Shown piece by piece: positions 6,958 to 7,347 of a DNA stretch of 7,347 nt (position 1 is the stretch's first letter; the number at the start of each line of letters is the position of its first letter). Under the pieces are notes generated by a model. The model was given only the letters and a program-made list of their open reading frames with translations, searched no databases and was not told where the DNA came from. The position numbers were made by a program, and so were the translations under genes. The stretch is from contig CAZIGM010000071.1 in the NCBI GenBank assembly GCA_964538675.1, positions 1-7,347 of the forward strand. Direction: 5' to 3'. Source of the stretch: CAZIGM01 sp964538675 (GTDB lineage Bacteria > Bacillota > Bacilli > Tepidibacillales > Tepidibacillaceae).

Positions 6958-6969
6958 GAACTACTGTTC
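6958..6969. promoter_or_regulatory. LexA box C, downstream of the yneA -10
   Basis: GAAC-TACT-GTTC is a second perfect box. It lies about where early transcription begins and directly abuts the yneA Shine-Dalgarno GAGGTGA (6970-6976). Its centre is 35 bases from that of box B. Confidence 0.88.
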
Positions 6970-6981
6970 GAGGTGAAAAAT

Positions 6982-7266
6982 ATGAAAATTGTTAAATATC
7001 TATTAATTATTTGTATATCATTAACTACTAGTGTATTGAGTTGTTATGCTTATCTTGAGAACGATAATATTACTGCTATTAACAACATAAATGAACTTGA
7101 TTATATTAAAATCATTGTTGAAGAAGGTGATACAATATGGAATATTGCTAAGCCTTATTATGATGGAAAAACTGATTATAGAGATTTAATTTATAATATT
7201 AAGGAGATAAATGAACTTGATCAATATATTATTTATCCTGGGCAGGAGATAATGATTCCTTTATAA
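6982..7266 (+). CDS. yneA: SOS cell division inhibitor YneA
   Basis: YneA delays septation during DNA damage in Bacillus. The 94-residue product (B. subtilis about 105) has a hydrophobic N-terminal segment at about 4-23, a short linker, and a LysM domain at about 43-93 (IIVEEGDTIWNIAKPYY and YPGQEIMIPL as its ends), placing the LysM outside the membrane. ATG 6982 is chosen because GAGGTGA (6970-6976) ends 5 bases before it; an in-frame GTG at 6973 falls inside that same Shine-Dalgarno. The VLSC sequence (18-21) at the end of the hydrophobic segment resembles a weak lipobox. Position beside lexA and the two perfect LexA boxes make the assignment firm even though YneA proteins vary in sequence. 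Confidence 0.88.
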   Translation: MKIVKYLLIICISLTTSVLSCYAYLENDNITAINNINELDYIKIIVEEGDTIWNIAKPYYDGKTDYRDLIYNIKEINELDQYIIYPGQEIMIPL

Positions 7267-7293
7267 ACAGACTGTATAAAATATTCAATTTCT

Positions 7294-7347
7294 GCGTTAC
7301 TGCTTAAATCTTCGGTACTCACTTACGTTAAGTAAGCTCCGTTCCTT
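7294..7347. repeat. Edge of a possible dispersed palindromic repeat
   Basis: The last 54 bases are about 43% G+C against roughly 30% elsewhere. They contain CTTAC (7322-7326) and GTAAG (7332-7336) around a 5-base loop, flanked by near-complementary GGTAC (7314-7318) and GTTCC (7341-7345, one mismatch). The layout of stem, internal loop and stem, and the wording GGTACTCACTTAC...GTAAGCTCCG, resemble intergenic repeats I recall from many bacterial genomes. It is cut by the window end and no second copy is present here. Confidence 0.4.

Noticed and set aside
6973..6981. GTG start adding three residues to YneA
   Set aside because: The codon is part of the GAGGTGA Shine-Dalgarno that serves ATG 6982, and no other ribosome site lies upstream.
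7294..7347. Partial minus-strand coding region at the right end
   Set aside because: One frame is open for only 16 codons before a stop, with no family signal; the palindromic layout fits a repeat better.
1..7347. A new defence, CRISPR, tRNA/rRNA or mobile element system
   Set aside because: No repeat-spacer pattern, cloverleaf, rRNA-like tract, transposase, recombinase or toxin pair was seen; nearly all genes match the conserved Bacillales order.

Overview
The window is AT-rich DNA (roughly 30% G+C by eye) from a low-GC, spore-forming Firmicute. It most resembles the Bacillales. The basis is the gene order spoVK, hflX, ynbB, glnR, glnA, then lexA divergent from yneA, which follows the Bacillus subtilis pattern closely. 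Other support comes from a Bacilli-type GlnR with its RQGD-SRFFH-like tail, GlnR/TnrA-type operators, Bacillus-type LexA boxes (GAAC-N4-GTTC) and strong Shine-Dalgarno sites. The base composition is lower than in B. subtilis. A thermophilic or anaerobic low-GC bacillus is plausible, but the genus cannot be fixed from the sequence alone.

Layout. Positions 1-100 hold a likely promoter for a small gene (101-424) whose product resembles the C-terminal domain of PrcB-family proteins but has no signal peptide. A 182-base gene-free stretch with a small hairpin and a widely spaced inverted repeat precedes spoVK (607-1566), a sporulation AAA+ ATPase. Next come hflX (1647-2888, TTG start), a ribosome-associated GTPase, and ynbB (2926-4194), a PLP-dependent lyase-like enzyme. 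These two are close enough to be co-transcribed. A strong hairpin at 4211-4248 separates them from the nitrogen operon.

The nitrogen operon is glnR (4341-4742) and glnA (4796-6133). A consensus sigma-A promoter (4273-4301) is overlapped by one GlnR operator and preceded by a second. This is the classic autoregulated glnRA circuit: feedback-inhibited glutamine synthetase activates GlnR, which shuts off its own operon. A perfect 18-bp terminator hairpin (6148-6186) lies between glnA and the convergent lexA gene.

The SOS part is lexA (minus strand, 6200-6817) and yneA (6982-7266), divergent across a 164-base region. That region carries three LexA-box-like sites, a consensus yneA promoter with one box placed directly after its -35, and an extended -10 promoter for lexA. 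YneA is the SOS division inhibitor, with one membrane segment and a LysM domain. The last ~54 bases are richer in G+C (about 43%), contain a small imperfect hairpin, and look like the edge of a dispersed repeat.

I found no clear sign of an undescribed biological system. This is mostly a conserved chromosomal housekeeping region. The items most worth a second look are the PrcB-like orphan, the repeat edge at the right end, the dense SOS control region and a possible lipobox-like cysteine in YneA.
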